Assembly: GCA_001949185.1 (NCBI GenBank)
Contig: BDGG01000007.1
Coordinates: 1,686,215-1,750,214 of the forward strand
From: Ramazzottius varieornatus
Taxonomy: Eukaryota; Tardigrada; Eutardigrada; Parachela; Ramazzottiidae
Reading direction: 5' to 3'
DNA length: 64,000 bases
Part shown: positions 47,738 through 60,600 of the stretch, in pieces
Layout of the letters: every line of letters starts with the position of its first letter
How positions within the stretch are numbered: position 1 is the stretch's first letter
The notes under the pieces: generated by a model
What the model was told of the DNA's origin: nothing
Database searches by the model: none
Seen by the model: the letters and a program-made list of their open reading frames with translations, nothing else
Translations under genes and position numbers: made by a program

Positions 47738-48735
47738 GAGCAACTAGCAGATAAGTCGCAACAGTGATGCACAGTCTATTGTATCTCAAATAGGTTGCAA
47801 CGTCCAAAGGAAATGTTTTAAGCTGGAGATGGCACAGTACGTCTGTCAGGCAGGACACCGTAAGATTGATCGACCGAGTGATGCTGGAGCTTACGTAATT
47901 GATTGAAATCTTCATTAGTGTCGAACGGACGTGATTGCGGGTACTTGTTGAAGTGATGGCTCGTCATGGTAACGTTTGCATTGTTGCCTTGACGGACTCT
48001 GCCGCGACGACTTAAGCACGTCAAACTCTAATTCTGCCCGAAGAAAATTCCGGCTGGTTTCCGCTGCGTTACTCATAGCGTCATTTGGCTGTGCGGACCG
48101 GCGTCCGTTGTCGGACCAAACGTCAGAAAGCAGGATTTTCATGATCTACAGATCGGTTGCAACTGCCACTTGCTGCTGAAACCAACACCAGACAAGCAAG
48201 CGTCAAATTTGTAACATTGATGCGATCGTTGGCGACAACTTGCGGCAGATGGATAGTTTTAGAGACGGAAGTAAGCTTGACGGCGCCACCGTTGCAAGTG
48301 ATGTCATGCGGTATAATGAATTCTTTCGGATTAAGCAGATGAATTCGAAGCTTGATTTATAAATTCACATTGAGTATTGCTTCCGGACTAAATGTCATAA
48401 AAATACATAACCGAGATGCCTGAACGGTAAATTCCCATTCTAATACAATCTAATCAGCGCCATTTACTCTCGCGCAAACTTTCGTCCGTTACAATGGGGT
48501 GACATCCGTGTTTCTTGCAATCGTTAAGCTGTTGCGAAAACTTGCACGTAATTCGCGGTTCGTTCCTTGTTGAGTAACCTCGAGCTTCAGTGTTCCATGC
48601 CGCAAGTGGTGAAACGGAAGCCTAAAAGTCAAGTATAAAACAAGAGACAATCGGAGCTGAGAAGTATCAGTTTTTGTGTGTCTTCCTCTCAGTTCAGACT
48701 GATCCTACTTATTGCCGCCTGTCATATACTGTAAA
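47738..48735. other. Intergenic, SLC44 gene 2 to glycine-rich gene
   Basis: About 1 kb with no supported coding exon. It holds the divergent promoters; the glycine-rich gene has a TATA box at 48634. Confidence 0.5.
48634..48640 (+). promoter_or_regulatory. TATA box of the glycine-rich secreted protein gene
   Basis: TATAAAA about 100 bp before the start codon, with a plausible initiator (ATCAGTTT) about 30 bp further on at 48666. It is the clearest TATA box beside a gene in the window and fits a strongly expressed structural gene. Confidence 0.6.
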
Positions 48736-49095
48736 ATGGCTTCTCAGGTTTTGATGGCACTTTGTGCGGTATCGGCGCTGGTCGCTGTGGTCTCAAGTGG
48801 TGGTTACGGTGGCGGCAACGGTGGCGGCTACGGTGGCGGCTACGGTGGCGGCTACGGTGGGAATGGTGGAGGATTCTACGCAGGAGGAGGAGGTATTGGC
48901 GGCCTGGGTTTCGGAGGGGTGGGTGGAATCTCGGGCTTCTTGGGCCTTGGAGACCCATTCTTCCCCGGCTTCGGCGACCCCTTCGTTGGCCTCTTCAATG
49001 GCGCCGGCTTGAACGGATTTGGCGGCTTCGGTGGTGCCTTTGGAGGACATGGTGGATATGGTAATGGATGGGGCTGGGGATACAATAAGAAATAG
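48736..49095 (+). CDS. Glycine-rich secreted protein
   Basis: Single exon, 119 aa. Signal peptide MASQVLMALCAVSALVAVVS, then SGGYGGGNGGGYGGGY repeats, a GIGGLGFGGVGG segment, a hydrophobic middle (GFLGLGDPFFPGFGDPFVG) and another Gly/Phe/Tyr-rich end, GYGNGWGWGYNKK. Composition is like cuticle, eggshell or silk-like matrix proteins with aromatic-glycine packing; location outside the cell is inferred from the signal peptide. The Met at 48736 was preferred because it starts the signal peptide and has a TATA box upstream. Confidence 0.8.
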   Translation: MASQVLMALCAVSALVAVVSSGGYGGGNGGGYGGGYGGGYGGNGGGFYAGGGGIGGLGFGGVGGISGFLGLGDPFFPGFGDPFVGLFNGAGLNGFGGFGGAFGGHGGYGNGWGWGYNKK

Positions 49096-51666
49096 ACAGC
49101 CGGAGAGCTGGATCGTCTTTTTGTACAAACCTATCCTTTTTAGCTTTTTCTGTGCGCTGTAATTTTATGTTGGAGAGTTTGATTTGCTTTACGGCACTGC
49201 GAATTCACTAAAGGTGTTCTTGTCCAAGTGCACACTGTCATGTCTGTGGTCTGAACACTTCCGGTCAAAAGCAATTAACGTACGAAACGTAACAGATTGT
49301 CCAAACGGAGATTAGTTTCAGGAAGAATATAGTATATGGTCAGGGCGAGCAGATGTTTCCTTAAATAACTCTTTGGTAGGGCAAATAGGTACTTCACCCC
49401 CTTATCTGCGGGCCTTTTTGTCTGTAACAAAACACGCAACGAGTGGTCAACAATGTACTCCAACTTGCCTCTCTTCTCAATGACCACATTCACACTCTTC
49501 CACGGTAATGAAAGCTCGCTTCCTTTCGATAGCCTGCTTTCGTAATCGCCTCTTTAAGCCCCCTCATTTGTATTTAATCCTCCCCAACTTGAATGAGGGC
49601 CCAAAGACAATGGGCCGCCGCTTATGACATTGTCATTTTCTTTGCTGGACATAATCCATCAGTTATTCACGCCTTGCTGACCATCTTCCAGACCTCCGAA
49701 CACCGTTTGCCAAGAATCAAGCTCTTTCTTTGTTGGACTGAACTGCGTTTGCGCCTCCGAAGTGTTGCTTTCTTCCCACTCCAATGATTGGAAAAGGACT
49801 AAAGTTGAAATACTAATTTAAAGCATAACCTCAGGTGTCACCATCAACCTGCGCACTTTCTCCTGTTTCATTTCCTTTTAATTTCCTGGTAATTTTTAGA
49901 TTTGCCTTCTTCTCCCGATGTGATTTGTGCCTCGTAGAGCCTTGTCACATCTCCAGCTGAGCGATGGTGATGCGCACAGATGGAGCTGCATGAAGCGTGA
50001 CGGCGGTTAGCGCTGGGCCTTTGTCTTGCAACTATAGCAGTGACCGATAATAAAGCTAACTTTATTTGTTCCCCCACCGCAGTGTAATTCTGGTTGATCT
50101 TCCGGACCACGAGCAATCTTCCCCTCGTCACAACACTACACTTACATGGACTTCTGCGATGTTAGATGGTGAGAGTAGACGAACTGGACTATCCCACCTT
50201 CTGATTCACAACGGATTCCTATCGGACTTTGGAGTGGTGACTTCTTGCTGCCCGAGAACCAGGTACGTTCAATCGCGTGCAGCTTCCCAGCAGAAAACGC
50301 CTTACAGCAGAACTTCGGGCAAGTCGTGGCAGTCTTACCACGTGCAGGTCGTTCGAGGCCGTGAGCGTCTGTGTCAATCGCGGACTTCCGATGGTTCCTC
50401 ATGTTTACCGGTAAACTGACAGATGATAGCAAGCTGTCAATATTGTTTCACGCAACCGCAGAGGCTTACCTTGATTCGGTCATTTATCAAAGTTTGGACA
50501 TTGGGCCGGTCTGGGGGAAGCGCCAAATGTAGTGACAGACCAGACAGAAGTTCGCGCGATCATGGTTGAGCATTTTTGCGTACTGACGGTGGCAGAAAAA
50601 TGAACGGCCTTGTACATAAACGAGGCTGTGAAAAGTGAAAGGAAGCAATGGAATTTGATGAAATATGTGATCGTAATGCTAAGAGGTGGCCTTTGACGGC
50701 CACCCGTTGCTTCGGCTTGAACGCTATCAACCATGTTTTTCCTTCTGTTTTAGAGCACTTGAGCGGGTGAGCGTCAAGTCGTGAAGGAGGCTTTGTGGCC
50801 AGAAGTCTTGAGAGCTCTTTTTACGGCGGAAGATATTGGTCGGAGGTCAGCGTTAACTGTTGCGTCCACCTCACGGAACACGCTTTATGGGGAGTTACAA
50901 AACGGGTAATCTCAAGCCATCTCCACATCGGAATATTGTTTCTGTGACGCTGAGTAGCTCTAAAAGTATCCTTATCTTGATTGCAGTGATACATCAAGGG
51001 GAACTTATCGACGGCAGCTGCTGTTATAGTGGACAATGTCTATTGGAGCTCGGAGGCATAAAACTTTTGCATCCCCAACTGTGGTAACGGCATAGTATCA
51101 AAAACCCAACTTGATTTTCAGTGAACGTTCGGTCTAAGCATGTGAAGAAAATGCGATTGGAAAACGATCGAGGGAGCGTCAGCCTGGACGAATTAAGTCG
51201 ATCGAGCTGCATGGCCCGTAAATTCTGGCGGTCTAGTGAAGTGAGGAGAGAAATGCAATGAAGAAAATATTATCGGGTGGACCGGTCGGCTGTTCATTCA
51301 GCGGCACCTTGACGTGCCAAGAGCAAAACTACCATTACATTCCTTTCGCAGTATTTTTTCATTGCTCAATTGAGCGCCTGTTAGTAACACTTTCGATAAC
51401 TACCAGCATGAAAAAATTTGCCATCAATAGAGGAAAAAACTTTGCGGTAGCTCTTTGACATACAACTTCAAGCGTGACATTTTCATCTGTTTCCCAGCCA
51501 TTATTTTTGCTCATGCATGGCCAAATGTTGCATACAACTGGACTGCAGGTCAAAATTCTTTCTATCTTTATTACAAAAGTACTGGGATTTCCACTATCTG
51601 CTCTGAAAGTTTGCTGTTTTTGCAGAATTTGTGCTGACTTGTTCCGTTTGCTGCATTGTGTGAAGA
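49096..51666. other. Gene-poor stretch upstream of the KIF26-type gene
   Basis: About 2.5 kb. No exon with both splice or start logic and family support. Probably the promoter and 5'UTR region of the KIF26-type gene. Confidence 0.4.
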
Positions 51667-54600
51667 ATGAGTCAGTACGCTTACAGCGCTTATTACAAGG
51701 CGGAAGCTGTTCATTGTGGCGGGAGCAGTCACAACAAGAGCCATGTGCTTCCACCACCACCACCACCACCACCGAACCTTGCCACAGCGACGTCACCTTG
51801 TCATTACTCTACACGCCGGAATACAGTCCAGCCTCAACCTGCCACGCTCCCACCTTCTCCACCTTCGCACCAACTTTTTTCACGACATGTCCGGTAAGTC
51901 ACCCATACTATCATTCACAACGTCTGCCCACTTCAAACTTTTGAGACAAAGGTGAAGACAGGGTTTCCCATGTGAAAGTCAATCACTAATGATAGGGTAA
52001 AATGACTGGTCAGACCTGCAATGAACACGTCAGGGCGTTTCCGGGACATTCTTCTGAGCAGGGCGATCGTGCCTTTCATTATATCCGTAGACTTGACTGT
52101 GAACTTGTCTTCGCGGAAACTCACAAGTTCAGTAGACCGTTTCCTGTCTTCTTTTTCTCTTTCGAAAACTTAGTCTTCATCTTGCTGTCAAAAGACGAGC
52201 GACCGTTGATCGGTAGAACGGTAGCTGCGACAAAATGATTTACGACGATGATGCTTGATGATATGGCCGGCCTAAAAATCAGCGAGGGCCAACCGGTGAG
52301 ATATTGTTTTTGATAGCGGTACAAACGGCGTTCGCTGGCGAAAGCATTACTAGCAATCGAAGTGAAGGATCAAAAAGATGTGAGTAGATATTAATATGGA
52401 TGGACCGTAATGATACGTGTACGGTGTAGAGCGGCTTGTCTGGTCAGACTATTAAGATGTCAAAAACAAAATAATGACATGAAGCGATCCCTCTTCGCTC
52501 TGAAATTTTTCGCGTTCATGGACAACATGGCTTTTAGATCAACGACACGTTTTTCCATCAAGCACATCAAAATTGCCTGTTGTTTGGGCAGAAAGTCGTG
52601 ATCTCAAATTGATTGCGGCATTGTGAGCGTTAAATACAAGGTCGCAGATCAGACTGGGAATATCCGGTGGAAGCTAGAGCGACTTTCAGACTTTTTCTTT
52701 TCTGAAGGAACTTTGTAATGCTTGAAATTACAGAGAGTGGTGCCGGTCTAGCGCTCTTTCTTTTGTACAGAGGTGGCTTTTTCCGCCCACGGTTTTGTCA
52801 CACGATGACAACAGTCGTCTTCTCAATCGCCGACATCGCGCAGTATAAAACGCTGGAACTGTCGGGATATTACTGAAAATTCAATGTTGCATCTGTAAAT
52901 CAATTTGAGAGACGAAGATTGCAGGCGGGAACATTTGGGAAGGCCGTGAAAGTCATGAAAGCGCAAGGGAGGGAGGGCGGATGAGTGATTATGCAAGGGT
53001 AGAGTTTATGGAAAGGGGGCGGTGATGCGTAGCGTGTATCCATGTTGACAACCGCAGCTATTCATATCGGCGAAGCAATGTGATGTAGGAATAAATTAGA
53101 CAGTATTAAAAATGATGATTGAATTTGTGTGGCCCAATATTGACTTAAGCATGAGAAACAATCCAGATGAGCTGGACACTTTCGGGCCAGCTTATCCCTC
53201 TCCTCTTCCGGTAAGCGTCCTCTTGCCGACTGACCCACTCGCAGCTTCTAATAACCCACTGTCAATTCGCCAAATCTCTCTCTTCTAACCCTCAGATTCT
53301 TTACCTGAGTTTAGCAACGAGTTTCCTGCATCTTTTCCAGTGGAAGCTGAGCAAAGGAAGATCAGGAAATTTCTTGAAGGTTGGTCCTGTAATATTGCAC
53401 GCGTAGCTTCAGTTTCTTCCTGGTGAGCTGGAATGGTTCCAGTCGTCAGATAGCGTAGGTTAGAATGAAGTTTCTTGAGAGGGTTGTCCGAGTGTCATTT
53501 TTGGCTGATGAACAAAGTCAAGTGCATCTTGAAGCTCTGTGCCCCGCTCTCTTGGCGCAGTCCGCTCACGTAATCGCTTGCTTGCACAGCCACGCTTTAT
53601 TACAATTCAATCGTCACTTGAAAAAACCTCTTGTGACGCACAGCGGGATGGCGGAAAAAATCATACAGATGTCAAGCCGCGGCAAAAAAAGTGACACGAT
53701 AAAAAAAGGCAGCAGCGGGTTACCAATTATCGACACATATGGCAATAACAATCTGCCGTAAGAGCCGCGGCAATAGGCTCGTGTGTTGACTTTAGCATTT
53801 CTTCAAGCGAAAAGCACTCGTGCAGTGTGGACGCGCCAAGAACTTGCGGCAAATTCGAGAACCTTTGTTAAGCTAGTCGGCGACCTCGACCGAGCAACCG
53901 TGCCTTCTGTGGCTTACTTCGGATACATGCCTTCGGAATAGTCAAGGAGGGTCGCGGATAGACAAAAGTCTCTCAAAGGGCGTGGGGGATGGTGGGACTT
54001 GCGGGTAGCGTAATTGCTTGATTACACACTTGAGACCATGTTGTGATGATGGGCGATTGGTGAAATGTGGGGACTTGTCCATAAGGAGAAATTCAATATA
54101 TGAAAAATACGCTATCCAGCGTCCACATCTCTAAGGACATGGGACGTATATTTGTCCTCTAAAGTCTGAGGACGATTACAAGTTGCTGTTGTTGCTGAAG
54201 TCGATGATTGCTCGATAGTGTCTTGTCCATCGAGCTGTCTTGCATCTTGATGGCTTGTTATGCTGGACAGGCCGATAATCATCCCCAGTTTGTAGAAGCG
54301 GAAGGGAAGACATCTTGGGTGATTGATAGTCAGGAAGCGTTCTTGCGTTACAACAGACGGCCAAGCAACGGAGGAAGATGACCACTACTGTAGCCACAGT
54401 GCGGTATATAAGCTTAGACGCAAGACGTAATGGTCTTTTCACAACAAGAATTGTCCGTAATTTGTCTTTGATTCCCCTTCTGTCCACTGCCCTCTTCAGA
54501 GACTGGTCTTGGAGGGATGCAGTCAAGTGCAGCGAGCACAAACTGGACACAAGGAGCTCACTCAAGTGATGAAGCACAAGCCCCAATCTGATTTTAAGAC

Positions 54601-57600
54601 TTTGCCAAAACACCATCCATCACTGCATGACCACTTCCCCTTTCTCCCCATCCTTTAAACACAAGGTTGTTTCAAACAGTCGGAAATATTTTCCAGAAAG
54701 TTAGACCTTTTTCCACGGACACGCCCTTTCGTTGTTCCACCCAAAGATGGATGAGTTGGCTGTTATTCAGGAGGATACCTGTTGAAAGAATAGACCATGA
54801 GTACGTGTCTTTTCCACTACATTGGATCGAAATGCCTCTTTTCCAATCTGCAAGCACTAATGCGATACTCAGACATGCATACAAGGCATAGTTTAGAATA
54901 GGTAGAAATTTAGAAGTCTAGTGATGCTTATCCTGTTTCTATCTTGTCCTTTTATCTGCCTTGTAATTTGTTTTCCGCTTGCGTTAATGTGAAAAGGTGT
55001 CCTTCTTCCTTTCTTCACTTGAAATTCACATTACACATGTCTTGGAGTGTGCAAAAGTGTGGTTTAGAGGTTGCACGTGGGCAGCAGCGTCTCCTCCTTG
55101 ACTTTACAATTAGCTTTCGTCTTTCAAATGCTCGTTAGCATTTCAGACATTACACCTGACCTTATCTTACCGTACGTAGACGACGCCGTATTGGCTCCTG
55201 TCTTGCTTTTCGAAACAGCTGTCGTTGGTTGGGAGCGCGACTCGAATGTGCATGCTCTGACTTCCGGGTCTAGAATGAGGTTTTAATTTTGTTGTTTTGG
55301 AGAGAATCATGTTTGTAGGGATGAGACTTGTTAAGTTAATTAGATTATAGAGCGTTGGATGGGATGTAAACAGCGAAGGAGACAGCTAAGCCGGAACATA
55401 TAGCTAGGACTATTGTGTGAATAAATTTGTTTGTGGTCACGTTGATGGTCAAACAAGGTCCCGGTTGTTTAGTTTAGCCAGCCAGCCTGTATGGCTGCAT
55501 GGACAAATGTAAAGCTGGGCAATGGATTGAAGCAAGTCAAGTTGCTCATTTGAAAAGGCAGCAAGGATTGATTATATTATGAAGTCTGTGTATTCAGGAG
55601 AATTCGAAGGCGATGGTCAGGCGACAGCTGACCAGCGTTGACCAGTTTTATCAGTGTGCGCATATGTTGCCATATTGATTTACGGCCACACGTTTGCTCG
55701 ACAGGACAGGCTGGACGTGGTCCGCAGAGCACCGTGAAGACTGGCATTAGCCCACAATTACGCCATTGATAACCATGCAATATGCGGCCACGGTCCGAAG
55801 CCGAACGCTGAACGCCAATTGGATGGACAACAACACGAGCGTGTCCAAAAATTGATTTAAAAGCATATCGTTATGGAACGCAGAAATGACCACTGCTCGC
55901 TCGCATAATCCCCCGTAATAGATATCTATCAAGCGATTTCTTTCAGTGCGAACGCCGCTTTGGACAAGTGGCGGCCTCCAGAGACCCACCCACGACCTTG
56001 TGTCTTTTCATCAAGATAATCCTCGGCATTGCATATCGCCTTGCAAATCATATTATATATATGCTCAAAAAAGGTCCCTACGACACAATCGACTCACATA
56101 GAATATTCTGATATCGTTTCTGCTGATTAAAATAATACAAGTTAGTTTTGGAGTGTAGAGGAAGGAAGGAAAAGGGCGTGACCTAGCCCAGCCGGTTTAT
56201 ATGTGGCTCGTTAGCGCGCAGTGGGAGGGCGGAGTCTCTTGCTTCAAGTGTCCAGCAGCAAGCAACGTCCGGCTTGCATGTTCGCTCTACACAAAGCTGC
56301 ACTAGCCGCGATCGACGTCTTATCAAACATGTCAGAAGGAAGCTCGGCTTCTTCTTGGCCGTGTTCGATATCTTTCCCTTTGGCCGATCGCCGCGTCGCA
56401 GCTTGCTGTGCATAGTCGTCATATCGATAGCAACATTTTTCTTTTTGGCCCCAACTTGACTGTAATCTGTTGGATATAAAGTGTCTAGTGATGGAGATCG
56501 GATATGCATTGTGACGGAGACGAAAGCGCCGGTATCTCGTCCATCTTGCTTTCTTCATCTCCCGTGATTTGACTTTTCCCCCTGCGTGACCAGCCTTCGG
56601 ACATATTTGTCGCTTTCGCTTTCTCCCAGGAATTTCTGCCTCGACTTTTGGGTAAGACTTTGCATGCCACTACATTGCGTAGATCACCGCAAACATGGAG
56701 GTACTCCGTGCTTCTTGAAATAGCCATGTAGCGCATAATGATGATGATGTAGCTCGCTGCAGGTATATTTAGACACTGAACATCCGTTATCAATCTATGA
56801 GCTTCGACGTTTGGTCTCACGCAAATCTAGAAGTGTTCAGCATGACGTGTGTGATGTAAGGTGGGGCATCAGGAAGGTCCACACAGTAATTAACCTTCTT
56901 TGTGGGCAAGTTCGCAATAAGCTGGATGGGTCGCTGATTGGAGGACACAGGAGAAGGTTGAGGATAATTATGAATTGATGGGTATCGTGGGTGGTTGAAG
57001 GTTGAAGCTGGTGGCATTGTTCACATGCTTTGAGATGTGCTTTGCCATTGAAGTAGCGGCCTAACAACAACGGGCAAAGTCGAGTGGGGCTTTATGAAAT
57101 TTGAGTGGAGCATAGCGCGATATGCAGCTTGCGCGGTTCCGCTCGGGATGAGTCTCCACCGACACGGTGCGATTGTCCGAGCTATTCATGATTGCAGCTG
57201 GGTGGCCTTTCCCGCATCCATCTCTGCTGTATACAAATGTATACAAGCTCTGCCGTTAATTAACAGGCAATTTTCCATAGTGTAAAGTCCAATCAATACC
57301 TATGGGAGATTGTTTCAAGTGGTCGTTTGTATACCAGTCTAATAGCTACTTTGCCCTCACCTTGAGCTCCAGTGTCCGCTGGACAATTACCATGTCTGTA
57401 GACTGTCGATGGACGTATATGGGATGATGGAAGAGGGCTTGTACGATAATTCCACTGAAAAGAGGCGCAGGCTGGCCCTATTACCAGCTATTATCCCGTA
57501 AAGAGGCACTTATTTACCTGGTCGATAGTCATCCTTTTTGTCCAACCTACTGTAGTCAATCAAGTCAAGCGTGCTTCCTGGTTCCCTTCCTGCCATAATT

Positions 57601-60600
57601 TACAGACCTGAGACCTCTTTGAATATTGTAAAGCTTCGTTGGTCGAAGGTGGCTGTTTTGATTTGGGAACGTTCGACTTTCAGCTGAAGACCTCAGACCT
57701 GATCTGCATATTTTCATGCGAAGAGATTGTCACCTTGAGAGCCTGGCGATAGGAGGAGGGCTAATCAACACTAGGGTTGTATAGTGTCGGATAGATGGGT
57801 AATCAGGTGGAAGGGTGACTATCTTGCTGGCACAATCGCCAGCCTGCAGCTTCACCTTTCTTCTATTCTTCCTTTCTTGTCGATGCAGCTTCAGGAGGTT
57901 TTATGGCCGGGCCAGATGTAAATCAGGATCATATTTCATGGGGCGCTTTTGTCATGCTCGAACATTTGCCGGACAGGCAGGCCGGAGGAGAGCTGGAGGA
58001 TAGGTCAGACAGGTCCATGTCGCAGGCAGGGAAGACAATGGCCGGTGTATAACATTGAATTAAGCAGACACTGTCTGCATACAGCCATGATTGATTACTT
58101 CATTTATTGATGCATCGCGTCGAGCTGCTAAAGCTATTACTGTAATGGGAGGTGTAATGTAACCTGCAACGACCATCCGCACTAGAGACAATAGGCCATA
58201 ATAGACGGGCTGCTGCCATCCCAACGGTCTATCAAAATACCTAATGTATCGCCAGTGTTTTCCGGGGAATACTTTCTTGACAAACGATGCAATTAGATTG
58301 TCTCCGACACATGTCACTGTTTCCTTGGGTTTCCGTCAAGATCCTCATAGGCTAGCAAGTGCGTTTCTCCTGGGCAGCATTGAAAGTCGAGGAGGATACT
58401 GCAGCTGTCCAGCAAGACGTTTGACGTTTGGTAGAAATTTGGTGATATGTGAGGGCGAGGAAAGTGGACTGAAGTTAAGCCGGTGTAATGCGGGGGAGCA
58501 AAGACAGGTTAAGTCGCGGCATGATCCGGCCAGTCTTTACAGCCAGGCTTGTCCGGCTCGGCTGGCGCTTCTTGTAAATCTCGGCATGTGCGGTTAACGC
58601 CCTGTTTCCCCCCACAAGCTCAACAAGTCCGGATCCACTGGACAATTTGCTTAGAAATGAACTGGCCAACTTTGGGCAGGGATTTACGGCTTAATTTTCT
58701 CCTATCCATGTCTTGACATGACGTTATTCCGTACAGAATGAAGTTAAGAGGCGCGCGAGGCCGTCCAAATACGTGATACACATGTTTGAGGTTAGTTTGC
58801 GGCCTCAATTTAAGCTCTTTTATTATCCTGACCAGCTTCCTCTTGTGTCGGCAACTGCCCTTAATAGCTCCCTTTTTGTGGTCCATCGTCCACTTGAGGC
58901 AACTGGTCTGCTGGGGACTTTATGGAGGTTCGTAAAGAAGATAGCGTCGACCACTGGAAAATAGAATGTAAAATCAAGCGTCGGGAAGAAAGGCCGGGAG
59001 AGGGAGGAATCAAATTGGGTTGCAGTTACAGATACGAGCCATCATTTGTGTCTGGTATATAGTAGCAAATTATCCGTGTGAAGAAGCTTGGCATTCGGAG
59101 ATATTTTCCGCTCGAGAAAGTACCTAGCATTCCGCCATTGCGTCTTGAAGTTGACAGCAAAGATCCCCCCGTTGCCATTTGCATGTCAATGCTCACAATT
59201 GAACAGGCTCCTCTGAATGCTCCAAGCATATTTACTACCATGTTTATTGCGCTATTTAATACAGACTCGTTTTCCAGCCACAGTCGTAAACGTCGTAACT
59301 TATATTGGTTTGCTGATTGATATGTAGACTTGTCCATTGAAGGGAGAAATATGCCTTGTTCGAAGTAAAAAATGATGATGATCGATAAATCATTTGCTCA
59401 AATAGGCTTCAAAGGTGACCATGTTTGTTTACATGTTGATTATTCATAGTCGAGCGCAACGTTGAGCAGTGTATCCTTCTTCTCAATAAACATGTCACCA
59501 AACGCGCTCCCAAATAGGGGATTGAAATATTTCCAAAAATGGGACATGAAAGATTTTGGTCAAATTGCTTTGCATCGATTCGAGATGGCTAAATGAGGTG
59601 AAATATTGTTTTGGGCGGACGCAGCTAACTTTTGTATTTCCCCGGAGAGAAGTGTTCCAAAACCGGGATGTGTCACTGGGTATTAAATCTTTGTAGCGCC
59701 AAGGAGAGGGCGCGATATGAAGTGGTCCGTCTTATATCAATATGCGGAAGATGAATTAAAGCTGTCGGGAGGAAAGGCTGACATGCTCATTTTTGTCCTA
59801 TATATCCCATCCTTGTGGCTCAATCCAGTCGTGACGAGGCTCTCGTGCCAAAATCAATCAACTTTGAAGCAAAGTATGTATTTTTCACGCAAAATCCGGC
59901 GCGAAGAGCGGCTAGCAAAGTGGCCTACATGTGTTTTTCCATGCACTAAAAGGCGGCACCGCGTGAGATCGGCAGCGGAAGGAAGAGACCGCTTGTACGG
60001 TAAATGGAGCCGCTGTCAGTTTAGCCGCTTATCCAGAAATGTTGTTTTGCAGAGCGGTAAGATGATCGCTATATTTAGGCTGTCTATTTCTTTGGCTAAA
60101 ATGCCCCTGTTTGACCACTGAAGGCAGATCGAAATGGATAGATATGTCTTGTTACATCTGCTGTTTTGCAATATTGTCACTTGTAAGCAGATCGCCTTAC
60201 AGGTCAATCTCCATCTCCTGCTAATCCAAAATGGCCATCCACCCCCTTCGCAAAACAATCCAGTTTTCAAGCGTTTACTCCACCAGGGAACTTTCTAAAT
60301 CTTCAGGAAGATTCAGCTATGAAAACACACATTGATATTAGGCTGACTTCCCTCTGCAGTATGCATACACTGGTCGATGAGGTTCCTAATCTGTTCGTTT
60401 ATTTTTGCAGGTGTCCTCGAGAAGCGCTGAAGGGCGATAGTGCCTCGACGATGACCAGTGCCGAGATGCATCCTTCCCATTGCAGCCTGACAGGTTCCCT
60501 GTCGAGTAGCGCTTCATTCCGTCGCAGTGAACGAGCCCGTCGACGAGTGGCGGAATGCGCACCCGGAAGTCCCAGTAGTGCACCCTCTTATCGCTGCCAC

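Noticed and set aside
48722-49128. Several long frames opposite or alongside the glycine-rich gene
   Set aside because: Shadows of the GGN-rich codons; only the reading with a signal peptide and TATA box was kept.
51716-51955. Poly-His frame (seven His)
   Set aside because: It is another frame of the CAC repeat; the poly-Pro frame has the in-phase donor and joins KIF26.
52846-52853. TATA-like word in the KIF26 intron as a promoter
   Set aside because: No start codon with coding sequ­ence or splice structure follows.
53465-53761. 98-codon frame in the 8.5-kb intron
   Set aside because: No splice pairing, no protein signature, and length expected by chance.
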